Source: Bacteroidota bacterium (lineage in GTDB: Bacteria; Bacteroidota; Bacteroidia; Palsa-948). Taken from it: a DNA stretch of 39,183 nt. Made by a program: the position numbers and the translations under genes. Below, in pieces: positions 20,167-27,117 of the stretch (its first letter is position 1; every line of letters starts with the position of its first letter). The notes under the pieces were generated by a model, which was not told the DNA's origin, made no database searches, and saw only the letters and a program-made list of their open reading frames with translations. The stretch spans positions 1 to 39,183 of the forward strand of contig JACRAL010000199.1 in assembly GCA_016213435.1 (NCBI GenBank), read 5' to 3'.

Positions 20167-21601
20167 ATACCATTTCCTCTCCCATCTTTTTAAAATCCAT
20201 TCCATCAAAAGTTCCGGAACTCATCATGAGTAGATTTTGATCTTCCCAGTTTTGAGAAAGCAAGTAGTCATTTATCATTTTTGAATCGGTAAAGACCAAG
20301 AAATTTCTTTCTCCGTTTCCCCGCTTCTCCGTTTTCGAATCGGTGAGGGGGAGAACCTGAGAACCGGAGATGGTCTTAAATGCCATTTTTACTTGGTATT
20401 CACTAATGGGCTTTAATTTTTTATGTTCGATGGTATGAGGGTTAAAATATACGATTGCTTCATCGGCTGAATCCATAGAGCCGGCATATTCTTTCAGGAA
20501 ATCTTCATTCAGGCTGCTGAAGGTATGAAGTTCGAGACAGGCAATAAGTTTTCTTTCAGGAAATTGTTTTTTGACAGCTTCAATGGTTGCTTTTACTTTT
20601 GAGGGTGAGTGCGCAAAGTCTTTGTAGAAAGCAAAGTGCTCGTTTTTTACGATTAGCTCCAATCGTTTTGCTGCTCCTTTGAAAGTAGAGATAGCGCTGT
20701 AAAAATCTTCATCGCTTATGCCCACTTGCTTGCAAACCAAACGGGCGCCATTAATGTTCATCAGGTTGTGTTCTCCGTAAACTAAAAGTTTAATGTTTGA
20801 AGTTTGAGGTTTAAAGTTTTGATCCGGGATCAGATAAGTATTTCCATTTTCAATTTTATGTTTCGGAATGGCATAAGGATATAAGCGAACATCTTTACGC
20901 GCAGTTTTCACAATTTTGTTTACTTCATCATCTGCTTCGCAGTAAATCAAAGAGCCGGATTGTTCAATGCAGCCGATAAATTTTTTGAACTGCTCTACAT
21001 AACTTTCAAAAGTCGGAAACACATTGATGTGATCCCAGGCAATTCCGCTGAGCAGGGCGATGTCGGGTTTGTATAAAAGGAACTTCGGCCTTCTGTCTAT
21101 GGGGGAAGCGAGGTATTCATCGCCTTCAAGCACTGCGATGGTTGCAGAGTCGGTCAGCTTTACCATGGTATCAAATCCTTCCACTTGAGCACCGATCAAA
21201 TAATCAAAATCTTTTCCGCAGTTTTTCAGCACATGGAGGATCATGGCAGTGATGGTGGTTTTTCCGTGACTTCCTCCTATGACAATGCGAATCTTGTCTT
21301 TTGTTTGCTCATAAATGTATTCAGGATAAGAATATATCTTCAGTCCTAATTCCTGCGCACGGACAAGTTCCAGATTATCCAGGCGTGCGTGCATGCCGAG
21401 AATAACTGCATCCAGTTCTTTGTGTATTTTGCTTGTGTCCCATCCTAATTTCTCTGGAAGCAGTCCAAGTTTTTCCAAGCGGGATTTTGATGGCTCTGCA
21501 ATTTCATCGTCAGAGCCGGTAACAGTAAATCCTTTTTTATGTAGCGCAATGGCAAGGTTGTGCATTACTGCTCCACCAATTGCTATAAAATGAACGCGCA
21601 T
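20150..21601 (-). CDS. mpl: UDP-N-acetylmuramate:L-Ala-gamma-D-Glu-meso-DAP ligase (Mpl-type)
   Basis: Mur-ligase-family enzyme for murein recycling, joining the tripeptide to UDP-MurNAc in the cytoplasm. The N-terminus MRVHFIAIGGAVMHNLAIAL is the nucleotide-binding fold; GGSHGKTT at residues 109-116 is the ATP loop; EGDEY, GIAWDHINVFPTF, YGEHNLMNINGA and KDFAHSPSKVKATI are the expected later Mur motifs, and the spacing favours Mpl over MurC. I start at the ATG at 21601 because the 13 codons upstream come from a U-type repeat. The gene contains two odd in-frame segments (20278-20344 and 20784-20820), and its last residues (SSLRA and stop) are encoded by an S element. At 483 aa it is slightly longer than usual, as these additions predict. 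MurC is the alternative name to consider. Confidence 0.9.
   Translation of the reverse strand: MRVHFIAIGGAVMHNLAIALHKKGFTVTGSDDEIAEPSKSRLEKLGLLPEKLGWDTSKIHKELDAVILGMHARLDNLELVRAQELGLKIYSYPEYIYEQTKDKIRIVIGGSHGKTTITAMILHVLKNCGKDFDYLIGAQVEGFDTMVKLTDSATIAVLEGDEYLASPIDRRPKFLLYKPDIALLSGIAWDHINVFPTFESYVEQFKKFIGCIEQSGSLIYCEADDEVNKIVKTARKDVRLYPYAIPKHKIENGNTYLIPDQNFKPQTSNIKLLVYGEHNLMNINGARLVCKQVGISDEDFYSAISTFKGAAKRLELIVKNEHFAFYKDFAHSPSKVKATIEAVKKQFPERKLIACLELHTFSSLNEDFLKEYAGSMDSADEAIVYFNPHTIEHKKLKPISEYQVKMAFKTISGSQVLPLTDSKTEKRGNGERNFLVFTDSKMINDYLLSQNWEDQNLLMMSSGTFDGMDFKKMGEEMVSSLRA
20278..20344. repeat. 54-bp in-frame insertion in mpl bounded by 13-bp direct repeats
   Basis: TTTTTGAATCGGT (20278-20290) and TTTTCGAATCGGT (20332-20344) match at 12 of 13 positions, 54 bp apart. 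Both encode TDSK on the mpl strand. Between them is CTTTCTCCGTTTCCCCGCTT-type sequence. The pattern looks like an insertion with target duplication, or a slippage duplication. Confidence 0.75.
20784..20820. repeat. T-type repeat in frame inside mpl
   Basis: A run of AAGTTTAA / TGTTTGA / AGTTTGAG / GTTTAAAG units, read on the mpl strand as NFKPQTSNIKLL just before the conserved YGEHNLMN motif. Similar runs occur at 17309-17326, 17885-17915 and 35267-35305. Confidence 0.6.
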
Positions 21602-21602
21602 A

Positions 21603-21732
21603 TCTACTAAATTACGAATCGCCACTAATGTACTAATCATTCTTATTGCAATATTAAATGCCGGACTGAAAAATTTAATTATGAATCAAATCTCAATTAG
21701 TATATTCGTGTGCCTATTAGTAATTTAGTAGA
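21603..21732. repeat. Inverted pair of U-type repeats in the mpl/MBL divergent region
   Basis: Copy 1 (21603-21639), read on the minus strand, goes ATTAGTACATTAGTGGCGAT then TCGTAATTTAGTAG. Copy 2 (21695-21732), on the plus strand, goes ATTAGTATATTCGTGTGCCT then ATTAGTAATTTAGTAG. They point away from each other and each ends within a few bases of a start codon, so they make up most of both 5' leaders. Confidence 0.7.
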
Positions 21733-21736
21733 AGAA

Positions 21737-22642
21737 ATGAAATTATATTCCATCAACACCGGCTATTTCAAACTTGATGGTGGCGCCATGTTCGGAGTGG
21801 TTCCAAAATCAATATGGAACAAAACTAATCCTGCCGATTCGAATAATATGATTAACCTTGGACTGCGCGCATTGCTGATCGAGGATGGAAAAAAATTAAT
21901 CCTGATCGACAATGGAATGGGAACAAAACAAGACGCAAAGTTTTTCGGTCACTATTATCTGCATGGAGATGACACGCTGGAAAAATCTCTTGCCAAACAC
22001 GGCTTCACTCCTGACGATATTACCGATGTATTTCTTTCTCACCTTCATTTTGATCATTGCGGTGGAAGTGTGAAGTGGAAACACCCCCCTGCCCCCCAAA
22101 GGGGGGAGAGCAGGAGCGTATATTCAAAAGATGATTTTGAACTTACCTTCAAGAATGCAACCTATTGGAGCAACGAGCAACATTGGGAATGGGCTACCAA
22201 ACCCAATGTGAGAGAAAGGGCAAGTTTTCTTAGGGAAAATATTTTACCGATAAAAGAAAGTGGCCATCTGAAATTTATAGCACCGCCTTCTGCTGATAAT
22301 GAACTTGCCTCCCTTTCCTTTGGGGAGGGTTGGGGTGGTGCCCTTTTCTCACGCGGGCACACCGATGCTATGATGCATCCGCACATAAAATATAAAGGAA
22401 AGACCATTGTTTATGTTGCCGACCTGATTCCTACCACAGGACATATTCCTATTCCTTATGTAATGGGATACGATACCCGGCCTTTGATAACGATGGATGA
22501 AAAAGAAAAATTTCTTAAGAAAGCCGTTGCTGAAGATTACATCCTATTCTTTGAACACGATTCCGTAAATGAGTGCTGTACGCTGCAGCAAACAGAGAAA
22601 GGAGTGAGGTTGAAGGAGATGTTTAAATTGGATGAATATTAA
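21737..22642 (+). CDS. MBL-fold metallo-hydrolase
   Basis: The protein has the metallo-beta-lactamase fold zinc motif HLHFDH at residues 102-107, preceded by LILIDNGMG and followed by the later ligands in FSRGHTDAMMHPHI, YVADLIP and FFEHD. Relatives include lactonases and other hydrolases; the substrate cannot be told. The ATG at 21737 is preceded by GAAGAA and begins MKLYSINTGYF, the conserved start; the earlier GTG falls in a U repeat. Two separate P-type palindromes interrupt the coding region in frame, giving HPPAPQRGES right after the zinc motif (22082-22113) and ASLSFGEGWGGA (22308-22338) just before the GHTDAMM ligand segment. Both are likely surface loops. It is divergent from mpl. 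Confidence 0.88.
   Translation: MKLYSINTGYFKLDGGAMFGVVPKSIWNKTNPADSNNMINLGLRALLIEDGKKLILIDNGMGTKQDAKFFGHYYLHGDDTLEKSLAKHGFTPDDITDVFLSHLHFDHCGGSVKWKHPPAPQRGESRSVYSKDDFELTFKNATYWSNEQHWEWATKPNVRERASFLRENILPIKESGHLKFIAPPSADNELASLSFGEGWGGALFSRGHTDAMMHPHIKYKGKTIVYVADLIPTTGHIPIPYVMGYDTRPLITMDEKEKFLKKAVAEDYILFFEHDSVNECCTLQQTEKGVRLKEMFKLDEY
22082..22113. repeat. P-type palindrome in the MBL gene, copy 1
   Basis: CCCCCC-AAA-GGGGGG forms the core, flanked by CCTG and CAGG, giving a nested hairpin. It is read as HPPAPQRGES. Confidence 0.8.
22308..22338. repeat. P-type palindrome in the MBL gene, copy 2
   Basis: CCTCCC and GGGAGG pair around TTTCCTTTGG, followed by TTGGGGTGG, which is the reverse of the CCCCAACCC end seen in other P copies. 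It is read as ASLSFGEGWGG. Confidence 0.78.
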
Positions 22643-23000
22643 TACAATTATTCATTCCAACTGGGGAGTTAAATACAATGCCCGCGCCCTGTCACGGTAG
22701 ACAGCAAAGTACTCGGCTGACAGTGCATCGGGTTTAATAACAAAATGCAATTGCACGGGTGACAGTTGCGCACTTCGCGGACAGGTACGCAAGTAACTGA
22801 CCGAAATAAAACAAATACACAGACAAATCCTGCACAATTTTTTGTCGCGGTTGAACCTCTGCACGGTTTGCACATTGCCGTGCTCGTTAGTATTCAGATA
22901 AAACCGACAGCTTTTTCCCTGCGCACGGCAAAGAGCAAACCCAACAGCCACTTACAATACCGCGCCAAAAAATTATCAAACCCCTTCTAATCCCGGTTCG
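22643..23000. other. 358-bp non-coding region rich in short inverted repeats
   Basis: No frame gives a credible protein. The DNA is more GC-rich than its surroundings and contains CTGTC-ACGGTA-GACAG (near 22689), the palindrome TGCAATTGCA (22746-22755) and GCACGG...CCGTGC (22861-22883). It could encode a structured RNA or be a decayed repeat; I cannot tell which. Confidence 0.4.
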
Positions 23001-23903
23001 CTACTTGTATTGCTTTAAAGCGTTGGAATATAATTTCAGGATTTCCTTTTTAAGTTTTGGAGGTGAAATAACTTTCAGCATTTCTCCGTAGGAGAGCAGT
23101 TCCAGCAGAAAATCAAAAGTGATGCAGAGTTTAAGTTTAATCCTTACTTCATCTGCATCATCTTTTATTATTTGTTGCGATTCATGAAGCGGGAATGACT
23201 TAATATATTTGCCCTGCACGGAATCAAAGGAAAGAATAATTTCTTCGGGTTTTGGATTATCGGGAACTATAATGCCAAAACAATTACGGAACAATTTGTT
23301 TGCATCAAAGTTTTTTGCAAGTTCAAATTTCTTTTTGGTTATTTCAAGTTCTGAAATTCTATCTAAACCGAAAGTTTTTACAACATTGTCTTTGTGGTCT
23401 TTCGCAATCACATACCATCTGCCTTTGAATTCTTTCAGTGAGTAAGGTTCGGTGATACGGTGTGAAAACTCATCTTCCCAAAACTTTTGATACGAAAAGT
23501 GAATAACAAAATGGTTCTTAATTGCGTGAAGCAAACCATAAAAATGTTCCATGCCCTGTGGCTTGCGTTTTTCAAATAGAATATATTGAGATAACTTACC
23601 AGCCGTATTTAAGGTATTGTACAATTCAAATGCCTCTAACATACGGCTGCTTAAATCCAAATCCTCCTCCTCTTCTGCAATGAAATACATCTTGCGCGAA
23701 AAGTTGAACTGTATATCTATGTTAAACAAAGAAAGTATTTCGCTCAGATCGCGCTGAAAGGTGCGCTTGGAAATATTCAAATTGTAACCGTGAAATTCAG
23801 ATTCACTTTTCAGGTAATCGCTCAACTGTTCAAAAGTTGCTTCTTCCTTGCGCAGAAATTTTATGATGGTGAGATAACGCAGTATGTATTCGCGTTTGGA
23901 CAT
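23001..23903 (-). CDS. WYL-domain transcriptional regulator
   Basis: At 300 aa it has the usual two-part layout. An N-terminal winged helix-turn-helix (MSKREYILRYLTIIKFLRKE, KRTFQRDLSEILSLF) binds DNA; the C-terminal half is a WYL domain (ITEPYSLKEFKGRWYVIAKD, KTFGLDRISELEI) thought to sense a ligand, often nucleic acid or a nucleotide, followed by the WCX-like extension (LSFDSVQGKYIKSFPLH ... LLELLSYGEMLKVISP). Such regulators are often autoregulated and sometimes control defence genes, but no defence genes lie in this window. A perfect 12-bp inverted repeat 48 bp upstream of the start is a good candidate for its own operator. Its target beyond itself is unknown. Confidence 0.9.
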   Translation of the reverse strand: MSKREYILRYLTIIKFLRKEEATFEQLSDYLKSESEFHGYNLNISKRTFQRDLSEILSLFNIDIQFNFSRKMYFIAEEEEDLDLSSRMLEAFELYNTLNTAGKLSQYILFEKRKPQGMEHFYGLLHAIKNHFVIHFSYQKFWEDEFSHRITEPYSLKEFKGRWYVIAKDHKDNVVKTFGLDRISELEITKKKFELAKNFDANKLFRNCFGIIVPDNPKPEEIILSFDSVQGKYIKSFPLHESQQIIKDDADEVRIKLKLCITFDFLLELLSYGEMLKVISPPKLKKEILKLYSNALKQYK

Positions 23904-23951
23904 TTTGTTAAGTAAAGAATCTTTTTTGTTACTTGCTTATTGCCCTCTTGT

Positions 23952-23980
23952 CAAACTTGTGCAATTTTTGCACAAGTTTG
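23952..23980. promoter_or_regulatory. Perfect 12-bp inverted repeat, candidate operator for the WYL regulator
   Basis: CAAACTTGTGCA - ATTTT - TGCACAAGTTTG is fully symmetric and begins 48 bp upstream of the regulator's start codon. On the minus strand no T-run follows, and on the plus strand no gene precedes it, so an operator is more likely than a terminator despite TTTTT after the right arm. Confidence 0.65.
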
Positions 23981-24025
23981 TTTTTCTGTTAATTCTCCAC
24001 TCCGACAGCTTACCATTTGTACGCG

Positions 24026-24802
24026 TTACAAACACATACGCGGGGATGTGCGATTTAAAAAGGAGTGTGTTTTATTCAGGTTCATCCTTGTTTTAATCAG
24101 TTCCCCATAAAGTTCAGGTCTGCGCTGACTGAATTGTTCCTCTCCAAGTTTGTTTAAATCAATTGTTACAGTGATCAAACGATTTGCATCTCTTGATAAA
24201 ACCAAACAATTTCCATTTGGATCATAAGCAAAAGCAAGTGGAATGGCATCGTTGAAATGACTGCAACCTAAAACATAAACATTGTTTTCACTCGCCCTTG
24301 CCGATGCTATGCTTGTCCATTGTTTTAATTGAGATTCATGCCACATTCCAGTTCCTATCGGATTTAAAATAATTTTTGCACCTTTCAGAGCATAGATTCT
24401 TGAAATCTCAGGGAAGTGTATCTCATAACAAATAGCGAGACCTATACTCCCTATTTTTGTATCAACAACATTGATTGAATCTCCTCGGCTGTAACCATTC
24501 TCAACTTCCCACTTTGTGATAGACGTTTTTTGGTGTTCACCAACTATGTTGCCGGAGGGATCAATTATTATGGAAGTTTGAAATTTCTTTCCTGATTTTC
24601 TTCTATCCTCCATTCCGGTTGCTAACCATTTTCAGTTTTCTTTTGCAATCTTACAAGCCGTGTTTAAATTTCTCGAATGTAAAAAGCCCTCCGGGAAAAG
24701 AAAAAAGTCAGCATCTTCACTTTCAAGAAAACGTTTCAGTTCATCCTTTCCATTATTTGGCTGAGCAACCACCAAACCAAGTTTTATTTGATTAACTCTC
24801 AT
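24026..24802 (-). pseudogene. Carbon-nitrogen hydrolase (nitrilase family) with one internal TGA
   Basis: Read from the ATG at 24802, the frame gives MRVNQIKLGLVVAQPNNGKD, the usual nitrilase-superfamily start, and FFLFPEGF with the catalytic Glu at codon 38. Codon 57 (24632-24634) is TGA; the same frame then continues KWLATGMEDRRKSG to the end, with the catalytic Lys at about 91 (GEHQKTSITK) and Cys at about 124 (LAICYEIHFPE). The total of 258 codons is normal for the family, and nothing but that one codon is broken. A 195-aa product from the ATG at 24613 would lack the catalytic Glu and should be inactive. Other genes here use TGA as a normal stop, so recoding is unlikely; a recent nonsense mutation or a base error fits best. 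Confidence 0.85.
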
Positions 24803-24865
24803 AGTGGTATTTGGTCTTTGAATAAAATTTCCTCTATCAGTTTGTGCATTGGCAAATGTTAATGG

Positions 24866-24979
24866 ATGGCAGAAGATACTATTGACCTTAACATAAATAA
24901 TGTTACGTGCTTTACGGTTGAATTACCTATAATAATCCTAACAATTGACGAAATCAACAAGAAGCTGACTAAAAAATAA
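24866..24979 (+). CDS. Possible 37-aa small protein
   Basis: ATG to TAA with no stop between, giving MAEDTIDLNINN at the start and IDEINKKLTKK at the end, with a short hydrophobic middle (ELPIIILTI). The composition looks protein-like, but there is no clear ribosome site and no family I recognise. It may be a genuine small ORF, the remnant of a longer gene, or chance. Confidence 0.2.
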   Translation: MAEDTIDLNINNVTCFTVELPIIILTIDEINKKLTKK

Positions 24980-25111
24980 AGAATGTTCGCCCGAACGCGA
25001 AGCCCTAAAACGTCATCCATGCACTCTTTCCTTCTTCCTGTAATTTGAAATCACTTGAGCTTTATAGTCCAACCATTCCGCCAAAGCTTTGTAGTTGCAT
25101 CACAAATATCC

Positions 25112-25207
25112 ATCTTCTTGGGCTTTAGCCCAAGAAGATTCTTGCAACTCGTTGCCACGACCTTAAGGTCGTGGCTATTAAATACATTCCCAAAGTGGCT
25201 TTAGCCA
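25112..25207. repeat. REP-like palindrome cluster
   Basis: Three hairpins in 96 bp. ATCTTCTTGGGC-TTTA-GCCCAAGAAGAT is a perfect 12-bp stem; GCCACGACCTTAAGGTCGTGGC is a perfect 22-bp palindrome; TGGC-TTTA-GCCA repeats the GGCTTTAGCC core of the first. This arrangement is typical of REP sequences moved by RAYT (Y1-type) transposases, none of which is in the window. Confidence 0.8.
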
Positions 25208-25230
25208 AAAACATAATTGTATTTTTACGC

Positions 25231-25581
25231 ATGCTTAAAAAACATTTCCGCATCTACGAACACCTGCACGTCCCTTTCTGGTTGGTAAAAGATACCTGCT
25301 GGGCATTTGAATTTAAAACACTGGGAGTTTGTATGATCGTTCCCACGCTTACTCTTGCAATAATCATCTCCTTAAAGACCCGAAAAAATATTTCTGAATT
25401 GCTTCCCAACGCAGCCATCGCCTTATGGATAACGGCAAATTCTATCTGGATGTGCGATGAGTTTTTTGAACTGGGAATTAAAAAAGTATGCTACATTCCT
25501 TTTATTATGGGACTGATGTTAATTGCTTACTGGCTGATCTTTTATTTCCCTGCTATCTGGAAAGAGTACAGCGATAAATAG
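25231..25581 (+). CDS. Small membrane protein of unknown function
   Basis: The ATG at 25231 gives 116 aa starting MLKKHFRIYEHLHVPFWLVK; the frame extends upstream only into a REP-like palindrome, so this start is preferred. There are three or four hydrophobic segments (LGVCMIVPTLTLAIIISL, LLPNAAIALWITANSIWM, VCYIPFIMGLMLIAYWLIFYF), with the conserved-looking DTCWAFEFKTLG and MCDEFF between them. I recall similar short proteins in Bacteroidota but no assigned function. An AT-rich TATTTTTA sits about 10 bp upstream and could be a -7 element. Confidence 0.65.
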   Translation: MLKKHFRIYEHLHVPFWLVKDTCWAFEFKTLGVCMIVPTLTLAIIISLKTRKNISELLPNAAIALWITANSIWMCDEFFELGIKKVCYIPFIMGLMLIAYWLIFYFPAIWKEYSDK

Positions 25582-25614
25582 TTGTCGCCTATGCTTTAGA
25601 AATTATATCCGGTT

Positions 25615-26364
25615 TTAATTATCCTTCTTGCGGGGAAGCTTGCATAAGAGACCAACAGAAATATGAAAATTAATAAATTGGCTGGAAAATAATCTTGAGG
25701 AGATATCTGAGTATAATCGGTCAGAAAGTGCTTGTTGTTTTTCGGAAGCGTACACTTCGCTTACACCACTAAGTAAAAATGCACCCAATCTTATTCCATA
25801 ATCTAAAGTTATTTCATCTGCGTAAACTATTTTTTTACCTATCGTCCATAAAAGTGACAGGTTGTAGAATTTATCTTGGCTAATTCCTATTGTTTCTCCC
25901 GTAACCGGATCTTGGTATTGAACGGCATTGAAATAGCTGACAGGTCCAAAACCAATGTCGATTTTGTTGTACATACCAACGGGGGCAATAAAGTTATTTC
26001 GAAAGTTTGTGAAAGAAATATAAAATGTTGTGACAGATAATTTGACAATGTTGTGTGTATTGTAAAAATCATAATCGCTCCAAAAGGCAGATTGGAGATT
26101 TTGAACACCCACGCCCAAGCACCTCTTTCTGTTTAATGTATATTGGATTTCGAATGAATGTACCGTATTTAAATGATAATTATTTGCTGAAGGACCGAAC
26201 AAAGCCCCTGACATGGACATTCCATAATTGAATTCAATCCTTTTGCCTAAATAACCCGGAACATTTTTTTTGTTACTTGCAAAACAATTCAAAAAAAGAA
26301 TTGCAAGAAAAAAAGAAAAAATAGTTCTACAATGCTTTACATTTGATTTGTAAAAACATATCAT
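25615..26364 (-). CDS. Putative exported beta-barrel-like protein, unknown family
   Basis: I prefer the ATG at 26364, which gives MICFYKSNVKHCRTIFSFFL then AILFLNCFAS, a plausible export signal; the frame is open further upstream but only over the neighbouring gene. The 249-aa product alternates Gly/aromatic and polar residues (GKRIEFNYGMSMSGALFG, SFEIQYTLNRKRCLGVGVQ, KLSVTTFYISF, ITLDYGIRLGAFLLSGV, FINFHISVGLLCKL), the pattern of an outer-membrane beta-barrel. It overlaps the gene upstream by 38 bp, so the two are probably translationally coupled. No specific function can be assigned. Confidence 0.6.
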   Translation of the reverse strand: MICFYKSNVKHCRTIFSFFLAILFLNCFASNKKNVPGYLGKRIEFNYGMSMSGALFGPSANNYHLNTVHSFEIQYTLNRKRCLGVGVQNLQSAFWSDYDFYNTHNIVKLSVTTFYISFTNFRNNFIAPVGMYNKIDIGFGPVSYFNAVQYQDPVTGETIGISQDKFYNLSLLWTIGKKIVYADEITLDYGIRLGAFLLSGVSEVYASEKQQALSDRLYSDISSRLFSSQFINFHISVGLLCKLPRKKDN

Positions 26365-26923
26365 ACAAATTTGATTTAAGAATAGATTTATTGTCATTGC
26401 TTTCAAGCGAGATGGATTTTTTAAATTCGGCTTTCCCTGTTTTAAGGTCAAAGAGAGTGTAAGTGATAGTGGTTTTATATTGAGGGAGAAACAGGTATCC
26501 AATCAGTAAAGGAGGAAAAGCAATAAGAGCATAGGATAGTCCTGAACGAAAATGAGGCACTCTGTAATTTACCACATCAATTTTTAAAAAATGACTTGTG
26601 CCGTATTTTTCAATCAGCTTCTGATGTAAATCGTAATTGGTTAAACATGCAGCATATTCTTCACCGCCATGTTTCAGCATTTCTTCTCTTGAAGAAGCAG
26701 TAAGACAGTAATCATTATAATATGCTATTCCGCCATTTCCCAGAGAATCGTTGCTGAGGTATTTGTATTTTAATCCTGCTTTATCAGCCAAATAAATGGC
26801 ATCTTCCACCAGTTCAGAGGGCTTATTATTAAAAGATAGAGTTTTGGAATAACCTGATTTTGTTGCATCAAATCTGGAATATTCAGGTTTTAAAATAATC
26901 ACGGTGTCTATACTTAAACACAC
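26327..26923 (-). CDS. Hypothetical protein with one membrane segment
   Basis: The 198-aa product is not a family I recognise. There is no in-frame ATG near the 5' end; GTG at 26923 is the likely start and overlaps the restored end of the M48 protease gene by 10 bp, as expected for coupled translation. Residues about 125-147 (GLSYALIAFPPLLIGYLFLP) are a membrane span; the rest is polar, with a C-terminal part (YTLFDLKTGKAEFKKSISLE) that reads like a beta-rich domain. It overlaps the next gene by 38 bp. The three genes probably form one unit acting at the envelope. Confidence 0.6.
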   Translation of the reverse strand: MCLSIDTVIILKPEYSRFDATKSGYSKTLSFNNKPSELVEDAIYLADKAGLKYKYLSNDSLGNGGIAYYNDYCLTASSREEMLKHGGEEYAACLTNYDLHQKLIEKYGTSHFLKIDVVNYRVPHFRSGLSYALIAFPPLLIGYLFLPQYKTTITYTLFDLKTGKAEFKKSISLESNDNKSILKSNLYDMFLQIKCKAL

Positions 26924-27117
26924 GCCTTTTCTGTTATTTCTTTTTTGTATTTTTTCATTTCACGCATTGCATCCTTCGGGCTTTGATATATGAAATTATT
27001 GTTGGGATAAATCGAACTTATTCTGTGGAAACCGGAAGTAAAATTTGGATCTTTGACTTCATTGCACAGCATGTAAAACATAAATTCAACATTGTTGCCA
27101 TCGCCATTTTTTTTTTT
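26914..27117 (-). other. Out-of-frame 3' end of the M48 protease gene
   Basis: After a run of eleven A (minus strand; 27107-27117), the frame one base over reads NGDGNNVEFMFYMLCNEVKD, then PNFTSGFHRISSIYPNNNF and KDAMREMKKYKKEITEKACV, ending in TAA at 26914-26916. This is much more protein-like than the tail in the annotated frame (KMAMATMLNLCFTCCAMK). Restoring it needs one more A, or two fewer. Confidence 0.7.

Noticed and set aside
19960-20208. Minus-strand frame containing HCERSEAISQ
   Set aside because: This is the well-known translation of S-type repeats and lies across the ends of two convergent genes.
21602-21640. Longer mpl start at 21640
   Set aside because: The extra 13 codons are U-repeat sequence; Mpl proteins begin at the Rossmann-like MRVHFIAIGG.
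22652-22951. Open frames on both strands in the gene-free stretch
   Set aside because: Cysteine- and arginine-rich, inconsistent between frames, with no domain pattern.
24632-24634. UGA recoded as an amino acid in the nitrilase
   Set aside because: TGA is used as an ordinary stop by several intact genes in the window, and no recoding signal was seen; a nonsense mutation or read error is simpler.
23001-24802. Defence island around the WYL regulator
   Set aside because: No nuclease, helicase, toxin or other defence gene lies nearby; the neighbours are a broken nitrilase and an MBL hydrolase.
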